DNA of 64,000 bases from Amblyomma americanum (GCF_052857255.1 NC_135504.1:144114121-144178120); one strand, 5' to 3'; shown: positions 33,323 to 46,500, counted from the stretch's first letter. A program made the numbers and translations. Notes: a model not told the origin generated them from the letters alone.

Positions 33323-36322
33323 AAAAAGTTTACACCTTTCTCTCGTCTACTCTTCGACGACTTGTAATATCGATGCTCGTGAATCTTGCTAGTTTCGATC
33401 TAAAACGATGTATTCCGTTGTTTTGAGCCGGAATACAAGTTTTCGCGCAGTTCTGAGAGAAAAAGTTTACGCCTTTCTCTCGTCTACTCTTCGATGACTT
33501 GTAAAATCGATGCTCGTGAATCTTGCTAGTTTCGATCTAAAACGATGTAACCCGTTGTTCTGAGCCGGAATACAAGTTCTGACGCAGTTCTGAGAGAAAA
33601 CGTTTACACCTTTCTCTCGTCTACTCTTCGAGGACTTGTAAATCGATGCTCGTGAATCTTGCTAGTTTCGATCTAAAAGGATGAATCTCGTTGTTTTGAG
33701 CCGGAATACAAGTTTTCGTGCAGTTCTGAGAGAAAAAGTTTACACCTTTCTCTTGTCTACTCTTCGAAGAGTTGTAAAATCGATGCTCGTGAATCTTGCT
33801 AGTTTCGATCTAAAACGATGTATTCTGTTGTTTTGAGCCGGAATACAAGTTTTCGCGCACTTCTGAGAAAAAAAGTTTACACCTTTCTCTCGTCTACTCT
33901 TCGACGACTTGTAAAATCGATGCTCGTGAATCTTGCTAGTTTCGATCTAAAACGATGTATCCCGTTTTTTTGAGCCGGTATACAAGTTCTCGCGCAGTTC
34001 TGAGAGAAAAAGTTTACACCTTTCTCTCGTCTACTCTTCGGCGACGTGTAAAATCGATGCTCGTGAATCATGCTAGTTTCGATCTAAAACGATGCATTCC
34101 GTTGTTTTGAGCCGGAATACAAGTTTTCGCGCAGTTCTGAGAGAAAAAGTTTACAATTTTCTCTCGTCTACTCGTCGACGACTTGTAAAATCGATGCTCG
34201 TGAATCTTGCTAGTTTCAATCTAAAACGATGTATCCCGTTGTTTTGAGCCGGAATACAAGTTTTCGCGCAGTTCTGAGAGAAAAAGTTTACGCCTTTCTC
34301 TCGTCTACTCTTCGAGGACTTGTAAAATCGATGCTCGTGAATCTTGCTAGTTTTGATCTAAAACGATGTATCCCGTTGTTTTGAGCCGGAATACAAGTTT
34401 TCGCGCAGTTCTGAGAGAAAAAGTTTACAATTTTCTCTTGTCTACTCGTCGACGACTTGTAAAATCGATGCTCGTGAATCTTGCTAGTTTCGATCTAAAA
34501 CGATGTATCCCGTTGTTTTGAGCCGGAATACAAGTTTTCGCGCAGTTCTGAGAGGAAAAGTTTACACCTTTCTCTCGTCTACTCTTCGACGACTTGTAAA
34601 ACCGATGCTCTTAAATCTTGCTCGTTTCGATCTAAAACGATGTATCCCGTTGTTTTGAGCCGGAATACAAGTTTTCGTGCAGTTCTGAGAGAAAAAGTTT
34701 ACACCTTTCTCTCGTCTACTCTTCGGCGACTTGTAAAATCGATGCTCGTGAATCTTGCTAGTTTCGATCTAAAACGATGCATTCCGTTGTTTTGAGCCGG
34801 AATGCAAGTTTTCGCGCAGTTCTGAGAGAAAAAGTTTACAATTTTCTCTCGTCTACTCGTCGACGACTTGTAAAATCGATGCTCGTGAATCTCGCTAGTT
34901 TCGATCTAAAACGATGTATCCCGTTGTTTTGAGCCGGAATACAAGTTTTCGCGCAGTTCTGAGAGAAAAAGTTTACACCTTTCTCTCGTCTACTCTTCGA
35001 CGACTTGTAAAATCGATGCTCGTGAATCTTGCTAGTTTCGATCTAAAACGATGTATCCCGTTTTTTTGAGCCGGAATACAAGTTTTCGTGCAGTTCTGAG
35101 AGAAAAAGTTTACACCTTTCTCTCGTCTACTCTTCGAGGACTTGTAAAATCGATGCTCGTGAATCTCGCTCGTTTCGATCTAAACCGATGTATCCCGTTG
35201 TTTTGAGCCGGAATACAAGTTTTCGCGCAGTTCTGAGAGAAAACGTTTACACCTTTCTCTCGTCTACTCTTCGACGACTTGTAAAATCGATGCTCGTGAA
35301 TCTTGCTCGTTTCGATCTAAAACGATGTATCCCGTTGTTTTGAGCCGGAATACAAGTTTTCGTGCAGTTCTGAGAGGAAAAGTTTACACCTTTCTCTCGT
35401 CTACTCTTCGGCGACTTGTAAAGTTGATGCTCGTGAATCTTGCTAGTTTCGATCTAAAACGATGCATTCCGTTGTTTTGAGCCGGAATACAAGTTTTCGC
35501 GCAGTTCTGAGAGAAAAAGTTTACACCTTTCTCTCGTCTACTCGTCGACGACTTGTAAAATCGATGCTCGTGAATCTTGCTAGTTTCGATCTAAAACGAT
35601 GTATCCCGTTGTTTTGAGCCGGAATACAAGTTTTCGCGCAGTTCTGAGAGAAAAAGTTTACACCTTTCTCTCGTCTACTCTTCGACGACTTGTAAAATCG
35701 ATGCTCGTGAATCTTGCTATTTTCGATCTAAAACGATGTATCCCGTTGTTTTGAGCCGGAATACAAGTTTTCGTGCAGTTCTGAGAGAAAAAGTTTACAC
35801 CTTTCTCTCTACTCTTCGACGACTTGTAAAATCGATGCTCGTGAATCTTGCTAGTCTCGATCTAAAACGATGTATTCCGTTGTTTTGAGCCGGAATACAA
35901 GTTTTCGCGCAGTTCTGAGAGAAAAAGTTTACAATTTTCTCTCGTCTACTCGTCGACGATTCGTAAAATCGATGCTCGCGAATCTTACTAGTTTCGATCT
36001 AAAACGATGTATACCGTTGTTTTGAGCCGGAATACAAGTTTTCGTGCAGTTCTGAGAGAAAAAGTGTACACCTTTCTCTCGACTACTCTTCGAAGATTTG
36101 TAGAATCGATGCTCGTGAATCTTGCTAGTTTCGATCTAAAACGATGAATCCTGTTGTTTTGAGCCGGAATACAAGTTTCCGCGCAGTACTGAGAGAAAAA
36201 GTTTACACCTTTCTCTCGTCTACTCTTCGACGACTTTTAAAATCGATGCTCGTGAATCTTGCTAGTTTCGATCTAAAACGATGTATCCCGTTGTTTTGAG
36301 CCGGAATACAAGTTTTCGCGCA
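33323..36322 (+). repeat. 137-bp satellite array, segment 6 (between inserts 5 and 6)
   Basis: Head-to-tail monomers; 3906 minus 896 equals 22 monomers less four bases. The part from about 34.0 to 35.5 kb resembles 17.94-19.5 and 21.36-22.9 kb (CGGCGACGTG, GTGAATCATGC, GAATGCAAG markers) but carries more private changes, such as GTAAAACCG and GAATCTCGC. So it is an older copy of that block. No gene is visible. Confidence 0.97.
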
Positions 36323-37050
36323 GTTCTAAGAGTTCTAAGGGGCATTATTAATTTATGCTTGAAGAATGCTCTGGAAAAGTCATGCCCCCACCTCATCAGC
36401 GAGAGCTTTCACGCTCAACTCGCAAGGTTCCATCAAGCAGGCTACCCAGCTGATATTTGTGTTTCTGTCGCCGAAGGCATACTAAAGAAGAAGCGCCAGG
36501 AAGGTCAACTGCCGTCCGTGCCTTCAGAAAGAAAAAAGACAAAATTGCCGTCATTCCTTACATTCATTGCCTGTCCCACAATCTCAAGAAAATTGGGACA
36601 AAAGCTAATGTTCGTGTCGTTTTTTCTGCCCCTGAAAAACTAAGTGCGCTTTCCAAAAAAACTTTGCCCGCTGATAAACGTCCCCAAAAGCTGCAGTGCA
36701 CCATTAACCACAGAAAGAAATTCGTGAAATGTACTGAAGGCATTGTTTATGACATCCCTCTCTCTTGCGGTAAGCGGTATGTTGGTCAGTCAGGTCGGTG
36801 CTTGAATGAGAGACTTCGCGAACACAAAAATAACTTGAGAACTTTTACTGGCAGTAATCTGGCTTTACACTGCAAGGAGTGTGGTTGTGTGCCATTTCTG
36901 GACAAGTGCTCGATCGTTGCCAGACACCGGGATCAGTTAACGCGAGAGATTATTGAAGCAGCTCGTATCGCTGCCTTGGACGATAAATGTGTAAGCAAGC
37001 CGTCTATCTCCCTGTCCAAAAGAGAGCTGGCCTTCTTAAAGAAACGCTGA
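36281..37050 (+). pseudogene. Frameshifted copy of the satellite-PLE GIY-YIG frame, copy 6
   Basis: The satellite-initiated frame runs correctly to about residue 85, then shifts at the shortened A run (36532-36537) and stops at 36641-36643 after 120 codons, before the nuclease. The remainder, including VYDIP, YVG and LTREIIEA, stays open in the other frame to the usual stop at 37048-37050. It could only be read from a different upstream start (an ATG at 36457 is in that frame). A one-base deletion in a homopolymer could also be a sequencing or assembly error. Confidence 0.75.
36323..36332 (+). repeat. Left target-site duplication, insert 6
   Basis: GTTCTAAGAG, matched at 37218-37227. Confidence 0.85.
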
Positions 37051-37217
37051 ATCGTGCACATCCGTAGATCCTCATTCACCTGTTTTTCATTATCTTTCTG
37101 GGCGCATGCGCCTGTTTCCCCTCACGGATTACGTTCGTCTTGGCCGCCCTGGTTTCTTTCAGTCGGAAGTTGGATCACCGTTACCGACTCGCCCAAGTTT
37201 CTACCCTTGTGAATTAC
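36333..37217 (+). mobile_element. Insert 6: 5'-truncated Penelope-like element, 885 bp, frameshifted
   Basis: Same fragment, one base shorter: the run of seven A's after CCTTCAGAAAG is six here (36532-36537). It shares H96 and L129 with insert 3, and its right flank matches that of insert 3 for about 1.5 kb, so inserts 3 and 6 belong to one larger duplication (offset about 12815 bp). Confidence 0.87.
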
Positions 37218-37227
37218 GTTCTAAGAG
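37218..37227 (+). repeat. Right target-site duplication, insert 6
   Basis: GTTCTAAGAG, followed by the standard right flank. Confidence 0.85.
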
Positions 37228-39199
37228 AAAAAGTTTACACCTTTCTCTCGTCTACTCTTCGACGACTTGTAATATCGATGCTCGTGAATCTTGCTAGTTT
37301 CGATCTAAAACGATGTATTCCGTTGTTTTGAGCCGGAATACAAGTTTTCGCGCAGTTCTGAGAGAAAAAGTTTACGCCTTTCTCTCGTCTACTCTTCGAT
37401 GACTTGTAAAATCGATGCTCGTGAATCTTGCTAGTTTCGATCTAAAACGATGTAACCCGTTGTTCTTAGCCGGAATACAAGTTCTGACGCAGTTCTGAGA
37501 GAAAACGTTTACACCTTTCTCTCGTCTACTCTTCGAGGACTTGTAAATCGATGCTCGTGAATCTTGCTAGTTTCGATCTAAAAGGATGAATCTCGTTGTT
37601 TTGAGCCGGAATACAAGTTTTCGCGCAGTTCTGAGAGAAAAAGTTTACACCTTTCTCTCGTCTACTATTCGACGACTTGTAAAATCGATGCTCGTGAATC
37701 TTGCTAGTTTCGATCTAAAACGATGTATCCTGTTGTTTTGAGCCGGAATACAAGTTTTCGTGCAGTTCTGAGAGAAAAAGTTTACACCTTTCTCTTGTCT
37801 ACTCTTCGAAGAGTTGTAAAATCGATGCTCGTGAATCTTGCTAGTTTCGATCTAAAACGATGTATTCTGTTGTTTTGAGCCGGAATACAAGTTTTCGCGC
37901 AGTTCTGAGAAAAAAAGTTTACACCTTTCTCTCGTCTACTCTTCGACGACTTGTAAAATCGATGCTCGTGAATCTTGCTAGTTTCGATCTAAAACGATGT
38001 ATTCCGTTGTTTTGAGCCGGAATACAAGTTTTCGCGCAGTTCTGAGAGAAAAAGTTTACACCTTTCTCTCGTCTACTCTTCGACGACTTGTAAAATCAAT
38101 GCTCGTGAATCTTGCTAGTTTCGATCTACAACGATGTATCTCGTTGTTTTGAGCTGGAATACAAGTTTTCGCGCAGTTCTGAGAGAAAAAGTTTACACCT
38201 TTTTCTCGTCTACTCTTCGACGACTTGTAAAATCAATGCTCGTGAATCTTGCTAGTTTCGATCTACAACGATGTATCTCGTTGTTTTGAGCTGGAATACA
38301 AGTTTTCGCGCAGTTCTGAGGGAAAAAGTTTACACCTTTCTCTCGTCTACTCTTCGACGACTTGTAAAATCGATGCTCGTGAATCTTGCTAGTTTCGATC
38401 TAAAACGATGTATCCCGTTGTTTTGAGCCGGAATACAAGTTTTCGTGCAGTTCTGAGAGAAAAAGTTTACACCTTTCTCTCGTCTACTCTTCGACGACTT
38501 GTAAAATCGATGCTCGTGAATCTTGCTAGTTTCGATCTAAAACGATGTATTCCGTTGTTTTGAGCCGGAATACAAGTTTTCGCGCAGTTCTGAGAGAAGA
38601 AGTTTACGCCTTTCTCTCGTCTACTCTTCGAGGACTTGTAAAATCGATGCTCGTGAATCTTGCTAGTTTCGATCTAAAACGATGTAACCCGTTGTTCTGA
38701 GCCGGAATACAAGTTCTGACGCAGTTCTGAGAGAAAACGTTTACACCTTTCTCTCGTCTACTCTTCGGCGACTTATAAAATCGATGCTCGTGAATCTTGC
38801 TAGTTTCGATCTAAAACGATGCATTCCGTTGTTTTGAGCCGGAATGCAAGTTTTCGCGCAGTTCTGAGAGAAAAAGTTTACAATTTTCTCTCGTCTACTC
38901 GTCGACGACTTGTAAAATCGATGCTCGTGAATCTTGCTAGTTTCGATCTAAAACGATGTATCCCGTTGTTTTGAGCCGGAATACAAGTTTTCGCGCAGTT
39001 CTGAGAGAAAAAGTTTACACCTTTCTCTCGTCTACTCTTCGACGACTTGTAAAATCGATGCTCGTGAATCTTGCGTTTCGATCTAAAACGATGTATCCCG
39101 TTTTTTTGAGCCGGAATACAAGTTTTCGTGCAGTTCTGAGAGAAAAAGTTTACACCTTTCTCTCGTCTACTCTTCGAGGACTTGTAAAATCGATGCTCG

Positions 39200-40950
39200 T
39201 GAATCTTGCTCGTTTCGATCTAAACCGATGTATCCCGTTGTTTTGAGCCGGAATACAAGTTTTCGCGCAGTTCTGAGAGAAAAAGTTTACACCTTTCTCT
39301 CGTCTACTCTTCGACGACTTGTAAAATCGATGCTCGTGAATCTTGCTCGTTTCGATCTAAAACGATGTATCCCGTTGTTTTGAGCCGGAATACAAGTTTT
39401 CGTGCAGTTCTGAGAGGAAAAGTTTACACCTTTCTCTCGTCTACTCTTCGGCGACTTGTAAAGTCGATGCTCGTGAATCTTGCTAGTTTTGATCTAAAAC
39501 AATGCATTCCGTTGTTTTGAGCCCGAATACAAGTTTTCGCGCAGTTCTGAGAGAAAAAGTTTACAATTTTCTCTCGTCTACTCGTCGACGACTTGTAAAA
39601 TCGATGCTCGTGAATCTTGCTAGTTTCGATCTAAAACGATGTATCCCGTTGTTTTGAGCCGGAATACAAGTTTTCGCGCAGTTCTGAGAGAAAACGTTTA
39701 CACCTTTCTCTCGTCTACTCTTCGACGACTTGTAAAATCGATGCTCGTGAATCTTGCTAGTTTCAATCTAAAACGATGTATCCCATTTTTTTGAGCCGGA
39801 ATACAAGTTTTCGTGCAGTTCTGAGAGAAAAAGTTTACACCTTTCTCTCGTCTACTCTTCGAGGACTTGTAAAATCGATGCTCGTGAATCTTGCTCGTTT
39901 CGATCTAAACCGATGTATCCCGTTGTTTTGAGCCGGAATACAAGTTTTCGTGCAGTTCTGAGAGGAAAAGTTTACACCTTTCTCTCGTCTACTCTTCGGC
40001 GACTTGTAAAATCGATGCTCGTGAATCTTGCTAGTTTCGATCTAAAACGATGCATTCCGTTGTTTTGAGCCGGAATACAAGTTTTCGCGCAGTTCTGAGA
40101 GAAAAAGTTTACAATTTTCTCTCGTCTACTCGTCGACGACTTGTAAAATCGATGCTCGTGAATCTTGCTAGTTTCGATCCAAAACGATGTATCCCGTTGT
40201 TTTGAGCCGGAATACAAGTTTTCGCGCAGTTCTGAGAGAAAAAGTTTACACCTTTCTCTCGTCTACTCTTCGACGACTTGTAATATCGATGCTCGTGAAT
40301 CTTGCTAGTTTCGATCTAAAACGATGTATTCCGTTGTTTTGAGCCGGAATACAAGTTTTCGCGCAGTTCTGAGAGAAAAAGTTTACACCTTTCTCTCGTC
40401 TACTCTTCGACGACTTGTAAAATCGATGCTCGTGAATCTTGCTAGTTTCGATCTAAAACGATGTATTCCGTTGTTTTGAGCCGGAATACAAGTTTTCGCG
40501 CAGTTCTGAGAGAAAAAGTTTACACCTTTCTCTCGTCTACTCTTCGACGACTCGGAATACAAGTTTTCGCGCAGTTCTGAGAGAAGACGTTTACGCCTTT
40601 CTCTCGTCTACTCTTCGAGGACTTGTAAAATCGATGCTCGTGAATCTTGCTAGTTTCGATCTAAAACGATGTAACCCGTTGTTCTGAGCCGGAATACAAG
40701 TTCTGACGCAGTTCTGAGAGAAAACGTTTACACCTTTCTCTCGTCTACTCTTCGAGGACTTGTAAAATCGATGCTCGTGAATCTTGCTCGTTTCGATCTA
40801 AAACGATGTATCCCGTTGTTTTGAGCCGGAATACAAGTTTTTGTGCAGTTCTGAGAGAAAAAGTTTACACCTTTCTCTCGTCTACTCGTCGAAGACTTGT
40901 AAAATCGATGCTCGTGAATCTTGCTAGTTTCGATCTAAAACGATGTATCC
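39200..40950 (+). repeat. Segmental duplication with a shared deletion monomer, left copy (offset 5546)
   Basis: Matches about 44.75-46.5 kb. Shared markers are AAAACAATGCATTCC (39501 / 45047) and the abnormal junction CGACGACTCGGAATAC (40545 / 46091). The copies then diverge after the CTCGTCGAAGACTTG monomer. Confidence 0.85.
40527..40597 (+). repeat. 71-bp truncated monomer
   Basis: The distance between successive TTTCTCTCG starts is 71 bp here instead of 137. CGACGACT joins directly to CGGAATAC, so 66 bp (monomer positions 29-94) are missing. An equivalent junction at 46091-46106 shows that the deletion happened before the block was duplicated. Confidence 0.9.
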
Positions 40951-43382
40951 CGTTGTTTTGAGCCGGAATACAAGTTTTCGCGCAGTTCTGAGAGAAAAAG
41001 TTTACACCTTTCTCTCGTCTACTCTTCGACGACTTGCAAAATCGATGCTCGTGAATCTTGCTCGTTTAGATCTAAAACGATGTATCCCGTTGTTTTGAGC
41101 CGGAATACAAGTTTTCGTGCAGTTCTGAGAGAAAAAGTTTACACCTTTCTCTCGTCTACTCTTCGGCGACTTGTAAAATCGATGCTCGTGAATCTTGCTA
41201 GTTTCGATCTAAAACGATGCATTCCGTTGTTTTGAGCCGGAATACAAGTTTTCGCGCAGTTCTGAGAGAAAAAGTTTACAATTTTCTCTCGTCTACTCGT
41301 CGACGACTTGTAAAATCGATGCTCGTGAATCTTGCTAGTTTCGATCTAAAACGATGTATCCCGTTGTTTTGAGCCGGAATACAAGTTTTCGCGCAGTTCT
41401 GAGAGAAAAAGTTTACACCTTTCTCTCGTCTACTCTTCGACGACTTGTAATATCGATGCTCGTGAATCTTGCTAGTTTCGATCTAAAACGATGTATTCCG
41501 TTGTTTTGAGCCGGAATACAAGTTTTCGCGCAGTTCTGAGAGAAAAAGTTTACACCTTTCTCTCGTCTACTCTTCGACGACTTGTAAAATCGATGCTCGT
41601 GAATCTTGCTAGTTTCGATCTAAAACGATGTATCCCGTTTTTTTGAGCCGGAATACAAGTTTTCGTGCAGTTCTGAGAGAAAAAGTTTACACCTTTCTCT
41701 CGTCTACTCTTCGAGGACTTGTAAAATCGATGCTCGTGAATCTTGCTCGTTTCGATCTAAAACGATGTATCCCGTTGTTTTGAGCCGGAATACAAGTTTT
41801 CTTGCAGTTCTGAGAGAAAACGTTTACACCTTTCTCTCGTCTACTCTTCGACGACTTATATTATCGATGCTCGTGAATCTTGCTAGTTTCAAACTTAAAC
41901 GATGCATTCCGTTGTTTTGAGCCGGAATACAAGTTTTCGCGCAGTTCTGAGAGAAAAAGTTTACAATTTTCTCTCGTCTACTCGTCGACGACTTGTAAAA
42001 TCGATGCTCGTGAATCTTGCTAGTTTCGATCTAAAACGATGTATTCCGTTGTTTTGAGCCGGAATACAAGTTTTCGCGCAGTTCTGAGAGAAAAACTTTA
42101 CACCTTTCTCTCGTCTACTCTTCGACGACTTGTAAAATCAATGCTCGTGAATCTTGCTAGTTTCGATCTACAACGATGAATCCTGTTGTTTTGAGCCGGA
42201 ATACAAGTTTTCGCGCTATTCTGAGAGAAGTTTACGCCTTTCTCTCGTCTACTCTTCGACGACTTGCAAAATCGATGCTCGTGAATCTTGCTCGTTTCGA
42301 TCTAAAACGATGTATCCCGTTGTTTTGAGCCGGAATACAAGTTTTCGTGCAGTTCTGAGAGAAAAAGTTTACACCTTTCTCTCGTCTACTCGTCGACGAC
42401 TTGTAAAATCGATGCTCGTGAATCTTGCTAGTTTCGATCTAAAACGATGTATCCCGTTGTTTTGAGCCGGAATACAAGTTTTCGCGCAGTTCTGAGAGAA
42501 AAAGTTTACACCTTTCTCTCGTCTTCTCTTCGACGACTTGCAAAATCGATGCTCGTGAATCTTGCTCGTTTAGATCTAAAACGATGTATCCCGTTGTTTT
42601 GAGCCGGAATACAAGTTTTCGTGCAGTTCTGAGAGAAAAAGTTTACACCTTTCTCTCGTCTACTCTTCGGCGACTTGTAAAATCGATGCTCGTGAATCTT
42701 GCTAGTTTCGATCTAAAACGATGTATTCCGTTGTTTTGAGCCGGAATACAAGTTTTCGCGCAGTTCTGAGAGAAAAAGTTTACACCTTTCTCTCGTCTAC
42801 TCTTCGACGACTTGTAAAATCGATGCTCGTGAATCTTGCTAGTTTCGATCTAAAACGATGTATCCCGTTTTTTGAGCCGGAATACAAGTTTTCGTGCAGT
42901 TCTGAGAGAAAAAGTTTACACCTTTCTCTCGTCTACTCTTCGAGGACTTGTAAAATCGATGCTCGTGAATCTTGCTAGTTTCGATCTAAAACGATGTATT
43001 CCGTTGTTTTGAGCCGGAATACAAGTTTTCGCGCAGTTCTGAGAGAAAAAGTTTACACCTTTCTCTCGTCTACTCTTCGACGACTTGTAAAATCAATGCT
43101 CGTGAATCTTGCTAGTTTCGATCTACAACGATGTATCTCGTTGTTTTGAGCCGGAATACAAGTTTTCGCGCAGTTCTGAGAGAAAAAGTTTACAATTTTC
43201 TCTCGTCTACTCGTCGACGACTTGTAAAATCGATGCTCGTGAATCTTGCTAGTTTCGATCTAAAACGATGTATTCCGTTGTTTTGAGCCGGAATACAAGT
43301 TTTCGCGCAGTTCTGAGAGAAAAACTTTACACCTTTCTCTCGTCTACTCTTCGACGACTTGTAAAATCAATGCTCGTGAATC

Positions 43383-44478
43383 TTGCTAGTTTCGATCTAC
43401 AACGATGAATCCTGTTGTTTTGAGCCGGAATACAAGTTTTCGCGCTATTCTGAGAGAAGAAGTTTACGCCTTTCTCTCGTCTACTCTTCGACGACTTGCA
43501 AAATCGATGCTCGTGAATCTTGCTCGTTTCGATCTAAAACGATGTATCCCGTTGTTTTGAGCCGGAATACAAGTTTTCGTGCAGTTCTGAGAGAAAAAGT
43601 TTACACCTTTCTCTCGTCTACTCGTCGAAGACTTGTAAAATCGATGCTCGTGAATCTTGCTAGTTTCGATCTAAAACGATGTATCCCGTTGTTTTGAGCC
43701 GGAATACAAGTTTTCGCGCAGTTCTGAGAGAAAAAGTTTACACCTTTCTCTCGTCTACTCTTCGACGACTTGCAAAATCGATGCTCGTGAATCTTGCTCG
43801 TTTAGATCTAAAACGATGTATCCCGTTGTTTTGAGCCGGAATTCAAGTTTTCGTGCAGTTCTGAGAGAAAAAGTTTACACCTTTCTCTCGTCTACTCTTC
43901 GACGACTTGTAAAATCAATGCTCGTGAATCTTGCTAGTTTCGATCTACAACGATGAATCCTGTTGTTTTGAGCCGGAATACAAGTTTTCGCGCTATTCTG
44001 AGAGAAGAAGTTTACGCCTTTCTCTCGTCTACTCTTCGACGACTTGCAAAATCGATGCTCGTGAATCTTGCTCGTTTCGATCTAAAACGATGTATCCCGT
44101 TGTTTTGAGCCGGAATACAAGTTTTCGTGCAGTTCTGAGAGAAAAAGTTTACACCTTTCTCTCGTCTACTCGTCGAAGACTTGTAAAATCGATGCTCGTG
44201 AATCTTGCTAGTTTCGATCTAAAACGATGTATCCCGTTGTTTTGAGCCGGAATACAAGTTTTCGCGCAGTTCTGAGAGAAAAAGTTTACACCTTTCTCTC
44301 GTCTACTCTTCGACGACTTGCAAAATCGATGCTCGTGAATCTTGCTCGTTTAGATCTAAAACGATGTATCCCGTTGTTTTGAGCCGGAATACAAGTTTTC
44401 GTGCAGTTCTGAGAGAAAAAGTTTACACCTTTCTCTCGTCTACTCTTCGGCGACTTGTAAAATCGATGCTCGTGAATC
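43383..44478 (+). repeat. Exact-length 4-monomer tandem duplication (548 bp)
   Basis: The block beginning with TACAACGATGAATCCTG and GCGCTATTCTG at 43383 recurs at 43931, exactly 548 bp (4 x 137) later. The two copies look nearly identical; one private change is GGAATTCAAG near 43839. Confidence 0.82.
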
Positions 44479-44749
44479 TTGCTAGTTTCGATCTAAAACG
44501 ATGTATTCCGTTGTTTTGAGCCGGAATACAAGTTTTCGCGCAGTTCTGAGAGAAAAAGTTTACACCTTTCTCTCGTCTACTCTTCGACGACTTGTAAAAT
44601 CGATGCTCGTGAATCTTGCTAGTTTCGATCTAAAACGATGTATCCCGTTTTTTGAGCCGGAATACAAGTTTTCGTGCAGTTCTGAGAGAAAAAGTTTACA
44701 CCTTTCTCTCGTCTACTCTTCGAGGACTTGTAAAATCGATGCTCGTGAA

Positions 44750-46500
44750 TCTTGCTCGTTTCGATCTAAACCGATGTATCCCGTTGTTTTGAGCCGGAAT
44801 ACAAGTTTTCGCGCAGTTCTGAGAGAAAAAGTTTACACCTTTCTCTCGTCTACTCTTCGACGACTTGTAAAATCGATGCTCGTGAATCTTGCTCGTTTCG
44901 ATCTAAAACGATGTATCCCGTTGTTTTGAGCCGGAATACAAGTTTTCGTGCAGTTCTGAGAGGAAAAGTTTATACCTTTCTCTCGTCTACTCTTCGGCGA
45001 CTTGTAAAGTCGATGCTCGTGAATCTTGCTAGTTTCGATCTAAAACAATGCATTCCGTTGTTTTGAGCCGGAATACAAGTTTTCGCGCAGTTCTGAGAGA
45101 AAAAGTTTACAATTTTCTCTCGTCTACTCGTCGACGACTTGTAAAATCGATGCTCGTGAATCTTGCTAGTTTCGATCTAAAACGATGTATCCCGTTGTTT
45201 TGAGCCGGAATACAAGTTTTCGCGCAGTTCTGAGAGAAAACGTTTACACCTTTCTCTCGTCTACTCTTCGACGACTTGTAAAATCGATGCTCGTGAATCT
45301 TGCTAGTTTCAATCTAAAACGATGTATCCCATTTTTTTGAGCCGGAATACAAGTTTTCGTGCAGTTCTGAGAGAAAAAGTTTACACCTTTCTCTCGTCTA
45401 CTCTTCGAGGACTTGTAAAATCGATGCTCGTGAATCTTGCTCGTTTCGATCTAAACCGATGTATCCCGTTGTTTTGAGCCGGAATACAAGTTTTCGTGCA
45501 GTTCTGAGAGGAAAAGTTTACACCTTTCTCTCGTCTACTCTTCGGCGACTTGTAAAATCGATGCTCGTGAATCTTGCTAGTTTCGATCTAAAACGATGCA
45601 TTCCGTTGTTTTGAGCCGGAATACAAGTTTTCGCGCAGTTCTGAGAGAAAAAGTTTACAATTTTCTCTCGTCTACTCGTCGACGACTTGTAAAATCGATG
45701 CTCGTGAATCTTGCTAGTTTCGATCTAAAACGATGTATCCCGTTGTTTTGAGCCGGAATACAAGTTTTCGCGCAGTTCTGAGAGAAAAAGTTTACACCTT
45801 TCTCTCGTCTACTCTTCGACGACTTGTAATATCGATGCTCGTGAATCTTGCTAGTTTCGATCTAAAACGATGTATTCCGTTGTTTTGAGCCGGAATACAA
45901 GTTTTCGCGCAGTTCTGAGAGAAAAAGTTTACACCTTTCTCTCGTCTACTCTTCGACGACTTGTAAAATCGATGCTCGTGAATCTTGCTAGTTTCGATCT
46001 AAAACGATGTATTCCGTTGTTTTGAGCCGGAATACAAGTTTTCGCGCAGTTCTGAGAGAAAAAGTTTACACCTTTCTCTCGTCTACTCTTCGACGACTCG
46101 GAATACAAGTTTTCGCGCAGTTCTGAGAGAAGACGTTTACGCCTTTCTCTCGTCTACTCTTCTAGGACTTGTAAAATCGATGCTCGTGAATCTTGCTAGT
46201 TTCGATCTAAAACGATGTAACCCGTTGTTCTGAGCCGGAATACAAGTTCTGACGCAGTTCTGAGAGAAAACGTTTACACCTTTCTCTCGTCTACTCTTCG
46301 AGGACTTGTAAAATCGATGCTCGTGAATCTTGCTCGTTTCGATCTAAAACGATGTATCCCGTTGTTTTGAGCCGGAATACAAGTTTTCGTGCAGTTCTGA
46401 GAAAAAAAGTTTACACCTTTCTCTCGTCTACTCGTCGAAGACTTGTAAAATCGATGCTCGTGAATCTTGCTAGTTTCGATCTAAAACGATGTATCCCGTT
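44750..46500 (+). repeat. Segmental duplication with a shared deletion monomer, right copy (offset 5546)
   Basis: Partner of 39.2-40.95 kb. Private changes include TTTATACC near 44970 and CTTCTAGGACTTG near 46161. Confidence 0.85.

Noticed and set aside
6954..37217. Six independent PLE insertions with a strict target preference
   Set aside because: Identical truncation point, orientation, duplication and shared nearby point variants are better explained by one insertion and later copying.
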